A stretch of DNA of 64,000 nucleotides, taken from contig OX621247.1 in the NCBI GenBank assembly GCA_951640165.1, positions 32,524,001 through 32,588,000 of the forward strand. The letters are read 5' to 3'. A program made the position numbers and the translations under genes. The DNA is from Pseudoips prasinana. Its lineage: Eukaryota; Arthropoda; Insecta; Lepidoptera; Nolidae. The notes beneath the pieces were generated by a model, which saw only the letters and a program-made list of their open reading frames with translations, had not been told where the DNA came from and did not search any database. Positions 32,279 through 43,445 of this stretch are shown here, one piece after another. Numbering within the stretch: the stretch's first letter is position 1; every line of letters starts with the position of its first letter.

Positions 32279-32795
32279 CTGCGGTTAGGATAGTGTAGTA
32301 TTATAATAATTATTTTATCAAACATTGTATAGTAAATACTTTACCTATCTATTATTTTTCTTTAAAATACCTCTTCTTGAATTATCATCATTGACAAGTA
32401 TTACACAAGTAATTAGTAAGATAATTTTGTGATTAAATAGTAATTGTCAATTGAATGTCTTGTTAACATTTTAATTACTTATAATTAATGAGGCGTCATT
32501 AAATTGTGTTGAGCTGGTGGTCCTCACAGGTTCGCTAATAATCGGAGAGGTTAGGTACAAGCCGCCAGTCTATAAGTGGATTATCGCCCAAGTGGTTAGT
32601 TAGCTCTTTAACCTGACAGCCCCAGTTGTTTTCGTTAGACGTCAGTCGTAAAGGACATTGGATATGCTAACTGTGTGCCAAACACATTTTTCATTTTTTA
32701 CCAAAATCGGCAAAGCTAATTAACAATGTCAATAGTAGAAAAGCTGTGCAATACATTTGCACGATTTTTTATAATTTTAGTTTTTGATGTCTCCC
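32279..32795. other. No gene recognised
   Basis: Unassigned AT-rich sequence between a microsatellite and a SINE tail. Confidence 0.45.
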
Positions 32796-32841
32796 TCAGT
32801 TGTCAGTTTGGGATCGGATAACCGTGTGTTAGTTGTTATTT
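32796..32841 (+). repeat. SINE family A tail fragment
   Basis: TCAGTTGTCAGTTTGGGATC then GTGTGTTAGTTGT follows the SINE A 3' region. Confidence 0.5.
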
Positions 32842-33006
32842 ATAAAGGCCCTCTCACAAGCACCACAGTACAGAAAGAAGACAAATAAAACTATAAATGT
32901 TGAGATTTCTTTTAATGTTGGTTCTATAGGTTGCTTTAATTAGTTTGGTTTAAGTAGTACTACTAACTTATTAGGGTATAATAATATCTATATAAGTACG
33001 TATATC

Positions 33007-33085
33007 GTCGCCTGGTACCCATAGTACAAGCTTTGCTTAGTTTGGGGCTACGATGATCTGTGTGACATTGTCCTCAGATATTATT
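33007..33085 (+). repeat. SINE family A tail, variant
   Basis: Nearly the same as 2736-2815: GGTACCCATAGTACAAGCTT, TTAGTTTGGGGCTA, TGTGTGACATTGTCC, then an ATT-rich end. Confidence 0.65.
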
Positions 33086-33644
33086 ATATTATATATATGG
33101 CATACGTAAAAATGTACGTATTAGCATACGTAAATCTTTGATTTGATTACTCTGTAACCTGTATTCCATTTCTCAGTAGTTAGATACATCTTTGGTGTAG
33201 TAAGTAAACAGCATTTTTCCGCACGTGACTCTATTTAGAAGTTTTTGTACGCATTGCTAGTGGGATCTACGTTTTCTAAGGCGCCAGAATGTATGTTTTC
33301 TATCAACAGATATGGTGATGCTATTAAAATGCTATTTTATATTCTAAATAGCCATTTATCTGTCCATTTAGAGTCTGTATATGGACTTGCCTTATCGTAA
33401 ATCGGTTTTATAGACTCGAGTTTTGATACCTACTTAAATGCGCAGAATGGAACCAATTTTCGTGTGCAAAAGTAAATTTCTTCACGTTATTATTATGTTT
33501 TAGCTTAGATTTAGTATACGGTACAAGTTCTTAAAGCGAATATGCTTTTATTTTTCCTACTTGACGGGTTGGATTGTACGCCGTTCGGTCGAGCCTTTGC
33601 ACCCGGGAGGTCGCACCTATCAATCTTCGTGTAAAAAAAGATTT
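33086..33644. other. No gene recognised
   Basis: The frame at 33561-33860 runs across SINE fragments and is not a gene. Confidence 0.4.
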
Positions 33645-33725
33645 AGCCGGACTCTGGGTTATTTTGGGATAACCCTCCGTGTCTTGGAGAGCACGTTAAG
33701 CAGTCCGTGCCGGATTCATAACAAC
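33645..33725 (+). repeat. SINE family B fragment
   Basis: GGACTCTGGGTTATTTTGGG and GTCTTGGAGAGCACGTTAAG correspond to the middle of SINE B (CTCGGAGAGCACGTAAAGCC). Confidence 0.5.
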
Positions 33726-33761
33726 ACCTATAACGAACTTAAGAGACAGAAGACAAATTTG

Positions 33762-33968
33762 ACTGCATGTGTGGCGCAGCGGCTAAGACAGTCGCCTCGC
33801 CGCTTCGTGTCGCGGGTTCGAGTCCCGCGCCGGCCAACTATTTGTGTTACCCATAAATAGTTGTTCTGAGTCTGGATGTAATTTGTGTCCGTCTATTATA
33901 TGTTTGTAAAGTACCCCGCGACATAGGGATTAGATTCCCTAGTGAAGGCGTTGTCTTAAAAAAAAATA
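33762..33968 (+). repeat. SINE family C, tRNA-derived, best copy
   Basis: The tRNA-like head has an A box (TGGCGCAGCGG), B box (GGTTCGAGTCC) and GCGCCGGCCA at its end. The body has TAGTTGTTCTGAGTCTGG, TTTGTGTCCGTCTATTATATG and TTTGTAAAGTACCCCGCGAC, with an A-rich tail. The head is nearly a complete tRNA shape but continues into SINE body, so it is not a functional tRNA gene. Confidence 0.85.
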
Positions 33969-34661
33969 TAGGATATGATATCTAACCAAGCAACTTGCTT
34001 ATTGGTTTCTTTTAGATTTGAGGTCGGATGGTAAAGCTCTTTTAATTCTGGTATCCAGCCGGTGAGACTGGATGCCAATCCCAGGAGAAAAGTAAGAACT
34101 TGATGTGATTCGGCAGGTCACGTTTTGAAACACGATAGATATCTGTTACGATTTCAAGTCTAAATTATGTAATTTAGAACAAATTGAAAAGGCGTTTAAA
34201 GTTAATTTTTCAATTTGGATATTTTCGGACATGAACTTGACAAAGTTTGAAGCAATGTTTATCTAATATATCTCAAACAATGTAGAGGAAAAGGCAGCCA
34301 AAAATATCACCTACTACTCGAATTAACATATTTTTTTGTTTCATCTTCAATACATTGGGAAGGAAAATAACACAAAAAGTGTTAAGATATTTGCTTACGT
34401 CTGATTTGAACAGGCAGCCCATCTATGTATTATATATCTATTTTAACGGGATCCCTATTTTAAGAGAAAATCACACCGCCTTTATCCGTGCTATTTTGCA
34501 AGGATTTGTCTGTCGCAATTTGTTATACCGTCTGGTAAGCAATCCGACAAATAGTTTGGGAGAAAAAAGCAATTTAGCTGTTGTGTAGACGTTTAAAAAT
34601 AAACACAATTGCACCTTTGTCTCGGGATTGAAGCCCTGCCTAATATGTTTTTATAAGTTAA
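33969..34661. other. Mostly unassigned; one dispersed repeat
   Basis: Outside 34015-34112 nothing is recognised. The frame at 34355-34588 matches no known protein. Confidence 0.4.
34015..34112 (+). repeat. Dispersed lepidopteran repeat (CCGGTGAGACTGGA type)
   Basis: TTCTGGTATCCAGCCGGTGA then GACTGGATGCCAATCCCAGG resembles a common lepidopteran repeat with GGTACTCAG...CCGGTGAGACTGGAAGCC. Recognised from memory; the ends are approximate. Confidence 0.5.
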
Positions 34662-34848
34662 TAGCTGTGCTCCGCGGTTTTACCCGCGTTAAACTTCATA
34701 AATTGGATCACTGCCTGACTGACACCCTGGATGAACACATAGGCCTATGTGTTCATCCAGGGTGTCATCTAACTCCAGCCGTTTAGACGAGACGAAGTAA
34801 CAAACTTACACACTTACAAACTTTCACCTTTATAATATTAGTGTGTCT
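34662..34848 (-). mobile_element. Short non-autonomous Helitron
   Basis: Minus strand: ACACTAATATTATAAAGGTG, ACGGCTGGAGTTAGATGACA, AACGCGGGTAAAACCGCGGA, ending GCACAGCTATT. This is the order in lepidopteran mini-Helitrons, with a mutated final CTAG (CTAT). The middle has been replaced by a perfect palindrome (34720-34767). Confidence 0.7.
34720..34767. repeat. Perfect 48-nt palindrome without loop
   Basis: TGACACCCTGGATGAACACA plus TAGG, followed directly by its reverse complement. The left half is normal Helitron sequence; the other half is an inverted copy. Confidence 0.9.
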
Positions 34849-35250
34849 CTATAGTCACGTGGACAATTAACCTACAAGGTACGAACCGCTGACCTACAAC
34901 CCGCGACCAGCCTGATGGTGATCGGTGCCTATACTAGGGGCATTACCCACCCGTTTCTAACGCATTCCCTCCACGATGAGCTACGGCAGGTTTACTCACG
35001 CACAGGAAAACTACGTTAAGGAAACATGTTTAATAAAATATTCTGTAAGATGATTCGCATAACAATAATAATAGATCAGTAAAATAAGAGAAGGGATATT
35101 AATCGCGAACAATTAAAATCCAGCATTTGTAAATAGTCAGTTGGCAATGATTTAGATAACTATTCATCATTATTTCTTTACTATTTCTAGGCACATGGAG
35201 TGGAGATATTTTCGAAATAACATCTTTGTCAATCAACACAAATAACATCA
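34849..35250. other. Mostly unassigned; weak repeat fragment at 34905-34990
   Basis: GCCTGATGGTGATCGG, ACTAGGGGCATTACCCACCC and ACGCATTCCCTCC resemble 6078-6335 in order. The rest is unassigned. Confidence 0.35.
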
Positions 35251-35427
35251 TTCTTGACCCCTAAGCCAGATATTCTGGGTTTGATCCCCACCCAAGACAA
35301 ATCTTTGTGTACGATTATATGTCTGGGTGTAATTTATTTCAATTTATCTACAATATGTATGTACCTCTATTTAGAAATATATAAGTATGTATACCTATAA
35401 GTTGTCTGGTTACACTGGTTACAGGCA
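35251..35427 (+). repeat. SINE family A, 5' portion before nested SINE B
   Basis: GGTTTGATCCCCACCC, GTCTGGGTGTAATTTATTTC, TTTAGAAATATATAAGTATG and GTTGTCTGGTTACA match the SINE A body. The head's first part is worn. It resumes after the SINE B insertion in the tail at 35890 onward. Confidence 0.75.
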
Positions 35428-35816
35428 GTCTGCCTCGTTGGTCTAGCGGTAGCGTGTTCACCCGCAGAGAACGAGGTCCTGGGTTCAAATCCCTGGTCGG
35501 GCCAAAAGTGATTTTGGGACTTTTCTGTAAAAAGATAAATTTCTCAGCATCAGCCCGAAGTCTGGGAGTTAGCGGTATTATTCCCCCGTGCCTCGGAGAG
35601 CACGTAAAGCCGTCGGTCCTGTACCTGACCTCTTTCCGGTCGTGTCGCTATGCGTCCCATCGGATCATGAGAGTGATGGAATAGAAAGTGCTTCTGTGTT
35701 TGCGCACACACACTTGAGCACTATAATATGTCCCGCGCAGATGGCTAATCTCTGTTGAGACTGGCCGCCGTGGCCGAAGTGGCCGAAGTTCGGCTAGGAG
35801 GACATTATTATTATCA
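35428..35816 (+). repeat. SINE family B, full copy, inserted in SINE A
   Basis: The head has A box TGGTCTAGCGG and B box GGTTCAAATCC. The body has CCCGAAGTCTGGGAGTTAGC, CTCGGAGAGCACGTAAAGCC and GGCCGAAGTTCGGCTAGGAG, with an (ATT)n tail. It is flanked by the 9-bp duplication TTACAGGCA (35419-35427 and 35817-35825). Confidence 0.9.
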
Positions 35817-35824
35817 TTACAGGC

Positions 35825-35949
35825 ACAAAATCAATTAAATAAATGTCTTGGGACAACTAATCCACTGCCATCTGATCCCAAACTAGGCAAGTTTGGGATC
35901 AGATGGCAGTGGATTAGTTGTCCCAAGACATTTATTTAATTGATTTTGT
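35825..35949. repeat. Perfect 60-bp inverted repeat, 5-nt loop, of SINE A tail
   Basis: The right arm (35890-35949) is the normal SINE A tail (GTTTGGGATCAGATGGCAGT...) with flanking DNA. The left arm (35825-35884) is its exact reverse complement; the loop is AGGCA. Confidence 0.9.
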
Positions 35950-36370
35950 ACACACAGAAATAACAAAAGTAAATGAAATGAAGATGATGTTGAAGTTATT
36001 TTATTTGTTTTTATAAACAACGTGTTTTATTTAAAACTAAGTTAGTGTATTCTTACACCTGATGAAAGAAATTTCTAGGCCACGTAACCGGTCGGAGATG
36101 TTTACGTTAATGGCCTTATTTACTACTGTTTTAGTGGTTTTAGATGTAACGATGACGGCCGAGTAAACTTCGGTGCCGTAAACATTATCGGGCTAACGGT
36201 TTAACGTTTTATGTGCCTATAATGGACTTCGTCATCGGCTTGTTTTAGACCAGATTAGTTTTACCGACCTGGTTTGTTGATGAGAAGTAGAAGTGGCGAA
36301 CTCGGACCCGCTTCCTTGCGGCATCCATTTTTGGGGGCCCATACCTTGAAAAAAGGAATATAGTAATAAT
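35950..36370. other. No gene recognised
   Basis: Unassigned sequence with moderate GC near 36090-36320. No coding frame of note. Confidence 0.4.
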
Positions 36371-36600
36371 AATATCCTGGGACATTATTTACACACAGCC
36401 ATCTTATCCCAAACTAAGCAGAGCTTGTTCTATGGAAACCAGATAAATGATATACTAAATATAATATTTTACTTTCGGAATAATCTAATATAGATAATAA
36501 CACCTAGACTCAAGACAAACAGATATGTTCAAGCACGGAAATATCTGTCCTGGGTGGGAATCGAACCCATGATCTCTGGCGTTGGAGGTGTGGTAGGCAA
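36371..36600 (-). repeat. SINE family A, near full length
   Basis: On the plus strand: AATAATATCCTGGGACATTA (tail), CATCTTATCCCAAACTAAGC, then the body, then TGTCCTGGGTGGGAATCGAA (B box reversed). The head is eroded near 36600. Confidence 0.8.
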
Positions 36601-36675
36601 CAGGACCGTCGAAATAGTATAGTATAGGGTCACTTCGTTGTTAGTCCGTCTGTCAAGGAACTTTTTTCTAGGAAC

Positions 36676-36744
36676 AAGATCAACTCTACAGTTCGATTTC
36701 ATAACTTACACGCAGTTATGAAATCAAACTGTAGAGTCGATCTT
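36676..36744. repeat. 31-bp inverted repeat, 7-nt loop, two mismatches
   Basis: AAGATCAACTCTACAGTTCG... pairs with ...CAAACTGTAGAGTCGATCTT. The two mismatches suggest it is older than the other hairpins. Confidence 0.8.
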
Positions 36745-36925
36745 CATTATAATTTGCTGAAACAGGTCCAATTTCCATTGTATAGGTATTTACAATGCCA
36801 GAAATATTCAGAAGCTACTGATGCAAGGAGAAGGTCCTCTTGCCTCTTGAACATCACTTCGATCTTGCAATTCAGTCTCTACCACGATCATTTGACCTTG
36901 TTCCCTCTCTTCACTAATATTTAAC

Positions 36926-36994
36926 TGGCCGGTTGGTCTAGAGGTTAGTGTCCCTGACTATTAAGACAGAGGTCGTGGGTTCGATCCCCACTCA
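36926..36994 (+). repeat. SINE family A, head (split by a LINE)
   Basis: GGTTGGTCTAGAGGTTAGTG and GGTCGTGGGTTCGATCCCCA, then ACTCA where the LINE is inserted. The rest of this SINE is at 37556-37725. Confidence 0.85.
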
Positions 36995-37555
36995 ATCTAT
37001 AATCTTGGCCCGAGAGTGTCTCTAAGAGAAAAATTCAAAGAGGTCAACATTCTAACTGTACCATCTCAGTATATATATGAAAACTTACTATATATGTGCA
37101 TAAAAATATCGAGTCCTTATGTAAAAGGAGCGATACACATAATGTAAATACTAGATCTAAGAATAATCTCATATTCGATACTACACGTCTCCACAAAATA
37201 AATAACTCTTTTATGGGGCAATGTAAAAGATTTTATAACAAACTTCCCAATGATATTAGAGAATTGTCTACGAATAAGTTTAAAAGAATTATTAAAGCCA
37301 AATTGTGTAGCAGGGCATATTACAAAATTTCTGATTATTTAAGTGGTAAAAGTGCTTGGGATGGAGTTGTTCTGAGTCAACACACATGATTGTAATTAAT
37401 CTTAAGTATATTTTATTTTATAAAAGGATTCCTACTGAGTTTTCTGGCAGTGTTTCTCAGTAGCTGCCATGTCATGCACTGCACGGTAGGGTAAAAAAAT
37501 ATGACGATTCCACATAAATGTAATTTTTTTACGGAATAAAGTTACTTTGACTTTG
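36995..37555 (+). mobile_element. 5'-truncated Jockey/CR1-like LINE inserted in SINE A
   Basis: Encodes the last ~125 codons of ORF2: VSLREKFKEVNILTVPSQYI near 37015 is continuous in style with frame 37096-37389 (VNTRSKNNL, KRFYNKLPNDIRELS, AYYKISDYLSGKSAWD). It corresponds to the end of the LINE at 15734-21753 but is clearly diverged, so it is a related family. The tail is ACTTTGACTTTGACT. The duplication ACTCA is at 36990-36994 and 37556-37560. ORF2 ends at TGA 37387-37389. Confidence 0.8.
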
Positions 37556-37725
37556 ACTCAGGATAAACCTTCGTGTGAGTACGATTATTTGTTCTGCGTC
37601 TAATATGTTTGTATTTAGAAACATATAAGTATGTGTATCAGTTGTCTGGTTACCATAGTACAGGCCCTGCCTAGTTTGGGGTCAGATTGCAGTGTATTAG
37701 TTATCCCAAGGTATTCATTTATTAT
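37556..37725 (+). repeat. SINE family A, body and tail (second half)
   Basis: CAGGATAAACCTTCGTGTGA, TATTTAGAAACATATAAGTA, GGTTACCATAGTACAGGCCC and TTGGGGTCAGATTGCAGTGT, then an (ATT)n tail. Confidence 0.85.
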
Positions 37726-37767
37726 TATTATATTTTCAGTTTGACATTCTTAATAAGTCCTTTACAA

Positions 37768-38078
37768 TCTATACATATAATAAAATCGTAGGAAAGTCAA
37801 ATATATATAAAATATTTTTTAAAAAGGATTCCTGGGGCGTGATCTATAATCGATATCGAAACCAAAAATATAGATTTTAGAATTTTTGTATTTTTGTCTG
37901 TATGTATGTCCGGGCTAAACTCAAAAAGTACGGCATGGATTTACTTCAAATTTTGCATGAATATTACGAAGAGGTTGGGTCAACATATAAGCTACATATT
38001 ATCACGCTATCACCTACGGGGGAAGAGCTGCGATAATGTATAAAGTGTAACGCAGGTAAAACCGTGGGGCGCAGTTAG
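37768..38078 (+). mobile_element. Short non-autonomous Helitron
   Basis: Starts TCTATACATATAATAAAATC after an A and ends ACCGTGGGGCGCAGTTAG before a T, as expected for insertion between A and T. Internal CCGGGCTAAACTCAAAAAGT is also found in such elements. No coding. Confidence 0.7.
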
Positions 38079-38626
38079 TACAGTTTATAACAGAAAGAGA
38101 TGTAATAATGTTTAAACTAGTTATAGTATAATTGCCAGCTGTCGCACAGATTGCGAAAATTCATCATGTCTTAATTGGACATTAGCACTTTGAGTTTAGC
38201 GTTTGTAATTAATTTAAATTGCTTATTGCACAATATTTACGTTGACTATGTAATTATTATCCGTGTTATTGTTTTGCTTATCGCTAAAAGTAGGACTGTT
38301 GTGTTTTAATTATGTACCTACTACCTTCTCGTTTACACAGTAAAATTACTTTCGTAGATGTACAAAGGTTGATGTTCAGAGCCGGTTTCGATAAGCGCTT
38401 ATTCGCATAAATAATGTTGTCATAAAGTGTCATCATCTTTTGAAGTTATGATTATGATTGTTTTTTTTTATCTCGATAACAATTTTAACATGTAATCTCA
38501 AAACTGGGAATTAATAAATTATTATTTTATGTAGGTATTTATTTTATCGTTCGGTGGGAATCGAACTTGCTTCCTGTGCCAGAAACGGCTTGGTTTGGTT
38601 AATTTATATGCCATGTAAAGCTTACG
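38079..38626. other. No gene recognised
   Basis: AT-rich unassigned sequence. Confidence 0.45.
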
Positions 38627-39063
38627 CAGACCGGGACGGCATGGCAAAGGATTTACGTTTTTACTAATGGACATTCAAACGTATCGATACAGAAATACGG
38701 CATTAATTGCTATGCTTTAAAATGATGCCGCGGCATCGAAAGGGATTTTCATTGCACGGCATTAAAAGACGCGCCACAGGCTCCCGTAACATCCCGTGGC
38801 GTACTGTGGCAAGCAACGGCATGCCACGGACTCCGGCGATCGTTGTGGCTTATCGCGGGGTGCAATAACAATGTTCCATATTAAAACTGAGGCACATCAA
38901 CAGTCCATCAATCCCAACTGAATACTAAAAGTGTATCGGGCAGCAGGAGTTGCCGAGGCGTTTTTTGTCGTGCCACGGCACAAGGCACTGGAATGCTGCG
39001 GTACGTAAGCGGTTAGTGTGTGCTGACTCACGGCAAAATCCCTTGCCATGCCGTCCCGGTCTG
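38627..39063. mobile_element. GC-rich MITE with CAGACCGGGACGGCATGGCA termini
   Basis: The 437-bp segment has inverted ends CAGACCGGGACGGCATGGCA / TGCCATGCCGTCCCGGTCTG, with further pairing inside. The interior repeats GGCATG/CCACGG-type words. CAG...CTG ends suggest hAT, but I found no clean 8-bp duplication (flanks GCTTACG and CTTAGCC are only similar), so the superfamily is open. Confidence 0.6.
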
Positions 39064-39718
39064 CTTAGCCTGAAGTGGGTGCGAGGGGTATAGCAGCGAA
39101 ATCCTTCTACAACCTATTAAAAGAACCTCCGTAAGTTCTATATTAGAACGAACGAACGAACTTTTTCTATATTAGAACGAGTATCCAAAGCGGCAGTATT
39201 ATGAACTACGAAATTTGGCTAGGAAGAGGAGGAACACTGAGAGACAGAGAAGGTGAGCGTTGATGCATCACAGGTGGGCCCCTTAAACCTACATCTCAGT
39301 CGCAAGTCTGAGACTCTGTCGAGTGTTCCCTCCTCTACCACGCGATGGACCCGGTTTCCGCACGATGAATCCATGGAATGCTAAGAATTAGGTAATATGT
39401 AAGTTGTCCAAAATCTCCCATTTCTAATTCAGTACAAACATTCCTTTTACATTTGCGTGACTTAACGGGTTTTAATAAACGCTATCTAATTAAACCAGCT
39501 TTTAAATTAAGTAAACCGCATTGTAATCGTTTCATCCGCTTAGGAGCTCCGATATCACGTACATTAATGAAATAGTTATTTTCACATTAAGCCATTAAGA
39601 GTGCCTGTTATAGCCAAAACATTAGTTGTAGGTTATATTCAAAATATTTATACAAAACTGTCGAGATTAAACCTGGGATTAAGTTCATTGTTAGTTTAAC
39701 TAAGAAGATATAATAATA
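39064..39718. other. No gene recognised
   Basis: Contains a short local duplication around 39139-39180 (TTCTATATTAGAACGA twice). Otherwise unassigned. Confidence 0.45.
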
Positions 39719-39848
39719 GATAATATCCTGGGACATTAATCACACGCGATCGTCTGATATCAATCTAAGTAGAGCTTGTACTATGGACACCAGAGAACTA
39801 ATATACATATACTTACTACTTTTCTTTTTTAAATACATACGTATATAC
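39719..39848 (-). repeat. SINE family A, tail and part of body
   Basis: Plus strand: AATATCCTGGGACATTAATC, AAGTAGAGCTTGTACTATGG, then body sequence. The head is absent. Confidence 0.7.
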
Positions 39849-42800
39849 GAACTGCGACGTGCAAAGCAAGCATTTACCAACCACGCCAAAGGCCCGAAAA
39901 TAAGTATGTTTTGTGGAAATACGTGTTTTATTGAATTTACCTATTTTTTCCCAATATTAGTGAGAAACTCATAATATTCCCCTTTTTCGCAATAAATTGC
40001 GATGTTGCCAGTTTTCCTGTAAGTACTCGTATGTCCCCTTTTATACAATTACTAATACCAAGTATGTACTTAGGATTCAATGACCGCCAACAGAAGCCTG
40101 TTTATCTGTCTGTCACCGCGGCGCCGGATTACATACCCAACTTGTAGAAGTTTATTAATAACCCCCGGTTTCGCCCGTCCCTCGTACCGTTATAAGTGTT
40201 TATTAGTGATTTGTTAGCTTTACAATCTTTTATTGGCTGTAGACGAGTTTTGGAACGAGATTTCTGTGGTTTTGATATGTTTTCATTAAGCAGCGCGCCT
40301 TTATAAATGTTTAATAAACAATTAAATCACGATTTATGTTGTAAAACTAAATGCTTTGAGATCAAAAGGTGAAAATGGACGAAAAATAAAACACTCTAAT
40401 TGACAAACTTGATTTTAAATATTTTAATTTAAGCTGATTAAAATATATTTTTCAAACATTGTAAATAAAAGCATTCAAGTCCATCATCGATATATACTGT
40501 GGTGATTTCAATATTAGTTTATTTTTTATTAATTTTTATTAATTTGAGCAAAAGATCATGTGTGAAGTACATGAAAGGTTTATCTTTACAATGTATAAAA
40601 AACATATGCAATATGTCACAACACTCGTTTATACATAAAGCATCCCGTTGAGATCGCACGCGCATTTTATTTTCCGAATTTGGCCTCTAAGCCCCGATTT
40701 AAGGGCGCAGCTGTCTCGCTCGATCATTTAGATGTGTTATAAAATAAATAATTATAATAGAACATTATGGTTCGGCCATGTTTTAAAGTTAATATTCTCA
40801 AATATTTAAAACGAATTTCAAGTTTGCTATAAAAATGGGTAAAACAGTTCTTTTCCACATATTTTGGTTAGTAATGAGATGTAGAACAAACAACTTATTT
40901 TAAATTTTAAAATATTTATCTCATAAGCTGATTGAAGCACATTTTTCGAAATTGTACAAGCCTCGAGAATGCTGTGCTCTGGTTTCTGATTTAAGAAGAC
41001 GATAGGGATTTTGTTTCGTAATCAAGTATCTATTTTGCTATCATCAATTGCCCATATGCCTATCATTAAATTGAATTTCCTACCACAATAAACTATTATG
41101 AAATTTCTACCGATCTTAAACAAGGGTTCCAATTAAAAAGGCCGTGGGCAATTTAATCAATAACGTAACCCTTGTTGTGTTTGGGGTGTATGTTTTTATA
41201 TCGAAAACAGAATGTAGGGGTCGATTATTAGTATGTACTATGTAGTCCCCTCTTTGTAGTATATATTAAGGTGCCAAGCAAGTATGTACTGTTCACCACT
41301 GATTTATATAATAGTTTCACATAGAAAAGGCAGTCATTTACTCCGCGTGATTACGGGCTAAAATGAAATACTTCCCTGGGATAATACTTAAGTTAAAAAC
41401 CATTGAAAGCATTAGTTTTATGACAGTTTATGTAACATATTATTTTTGTTAAGGTTATAATTAAAAAATACATGTGTTCGCGGGTGGGCTACGCGGGATA
41501 ATATAAATTATGAACGCAGGTTCTGAAATGGATATCCTGCACGTGGATACGCTAATATATAAATTTAATTTTAAAATACGCAAACAAACTTACCGATAAA
41601 TATTTAATATTTTTGTAAAGTTTAACGTACTTGTATAATATAGTTTCACCTTAAAGTTTAAAGTAGTAAATACGTACGTCTAACAACAAAAAACGTGTAT
41701 ATTTCAATTATTGGCGGGTAAAATAATAAGTCCACCTTAAACTCTAATTTTTTTTTTTATCGAAGATATATTTTTCTAGATATTAATAAATAAATTAAAA
41801 CTATACTAATATAAATATTGGAAATAGATTAAAACTACGTACAAACTAAACCTATCATTATAAACTTAAAATAAAAATTACAAATAAAAGTAGAGCTCTA
41901 ATTATATTTCTTTAGGTATATTTTCTTCGTATCAAAGTATTGTTTTTTTTTTCGTTTTTTACGAAAGCAGAGCATGTAGTCAATTTTGATGACACACAAA
42001 ACGAGTTTCTTATTACGAAAACTATGGCGAATGGATCTCCGAAAAAATAGTTGGCGCTGTATAAGTTCGGTATTTTGTTGTCTAAGTTGGAAATGGTGCA
42101 CTTTTGAAACATATGAGACGAGGGATAAGATAAATTTAATACGATACGAGGTTTATTTATTTTGTGGGTATCTACATAATTCTACGATATTTCTGAATTA
42201 GATAAAAAAGGCTCGCTTAATTAACTTGAACCTTCGTTTAACTATTTAATCCGTAAATTAAAACGTCACGTCACTCATAATCCGGAGTGTTTTTATATGA
42301 TATCTTTCCACAGTAGTTTTTACATATCAATGTTAATTTGCGTTGTGCCACACTTGAGGTTCATTAAAAACTTATTTAAAAAAAAGACAGTGTACTGACT
42401 TAAACTATTAAGCAACCGATTACAATATCATAAAATATAAAACAAAATCTATTTACACGACAGAGAAATTGCGTGACATATAAGAAGAACAAAAACAATA
42501 GGTATACGGCCGAATTGATAACCTCCTTCTCTTGGGAGTCTGTTAAGAACAGCCATACACAGCATCTTAATTTTGACAACACCATACACTCCACAGAATC
42601 ATAACTTACAAGTCATTAACTCACAGTAAGGCTTTATTCCCCACCATAAAGCAGTTCAATGCACAGACAGCTAGTGGTTATTATAGTAGCTTTATATTTT
42701 GTGGTGTTTGAGCGTGCGTGGGTGGTCCCTAGCGCCGGCGTACTTGCACATTAGTGATAAACACTGCGATCTTTTTATCGAGGCTGCAACTAGTAAATTG

Positions 42801-42849
42801 TTAATTGCTAGTTATATGGCTCTAACTAAATGATAATAAACATATACTA
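39849..42849. other. AT-rich stretch, no gene or repeat recognised
   Basis: Only short open frames in poor sequence (e.g. 41898-42112 minus, 42400-42594 minus). No transposon motif seen on either strand. Confidence 0.5.
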
Positions 42850-43199
42850 GGTAGCATTAAAGCGCGATCGTCGTTATTAACACAAGGTCCGTCATAATAA
42901 TAATACCTTAATATAAAAAAAGAACCATTGACAATAGGTATGTAGTAAAAATATTAGACTTAAACTAGATAATTAAGCATAATCTCTTGACAATAACTTG
43001 ATACTAGCTAGCTAAATATCATTGCTATAATAAAATAAATTTTATAAATGTTTTCATACAATGTGTACCTAAATATCGATGTTACTAGAAATAATAATGT
43101 ATACTATAATAATGTATATTACTATAAACATGTTCTGACTATTTACAAGCGCTTTTTTAAAGTCTACGTGAATAAAAACCTTTTTTATTTTATTTTATT
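42850..43199 (+). mobile_element. 5'-truncated LINE, 3' UTR only
   Basis: Same sequence as 21419-21753 with scattered differences: GTAGCATTAAAGCGCGATCG, GGTCCGTCATAATAATAATA, AGCTAGCTAAATATC and GTGAATAAAAACC, with a longer (TTTTA)n tail. It shows independently that this whole block is one LINE 3' end. Confidence 0.8.
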
Positions 43200-43255
43200 G
43201 GTACTGCTATACTTTTATAGATGCAAATATATGAAGGCCACATACACGCGCAGAA

Positions 43256-43445
43256 AGGCTAAATTTACTACCTCATCTCAGCCGAATGTCGTCCACTGCT
43301 GGACAAAGGTATCCCCAAAAGATTTTCACAATGGAGTTGTGTCTATCATCTGGAGGGACATACCATAATCGCCACGCTTGGTAGACGGGGTGGCGATCGC
43401 AGTATGATAGTCATACCTTACAGGGAGATGCTGCTGCCCGTTCTC
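43256..43445 (-). repeat. RTE-like LINE 3' remnant
   Basis: GTCGTCCACTGCTGGACAAA on the plus strand is the reversed C-terminal end of lepidopteran RTE-like LINEs. The following AATCGCCACGCTTGGTAGAC to GGCGATCGCAGTATG is shared with 55160-55210. Confidence 0.6.

Noticed and set aside
32080..32325. Minus-strand ORF with V/C repeats
   Set aside because: By-product of the CA microsatellite.
33762..33840. Functional tRNA gene
   Set aside because: The head looks like a tRNA with A and B boxes, but the sequence continues into a SINE body and the same composite occurs elsewhere.
38627..39063. hAT superfamily assignment of the GC-rich MITE
   Set aside because: Ends fit CAG...CTG, but no 8-bp duplication is visible; left unclassified.
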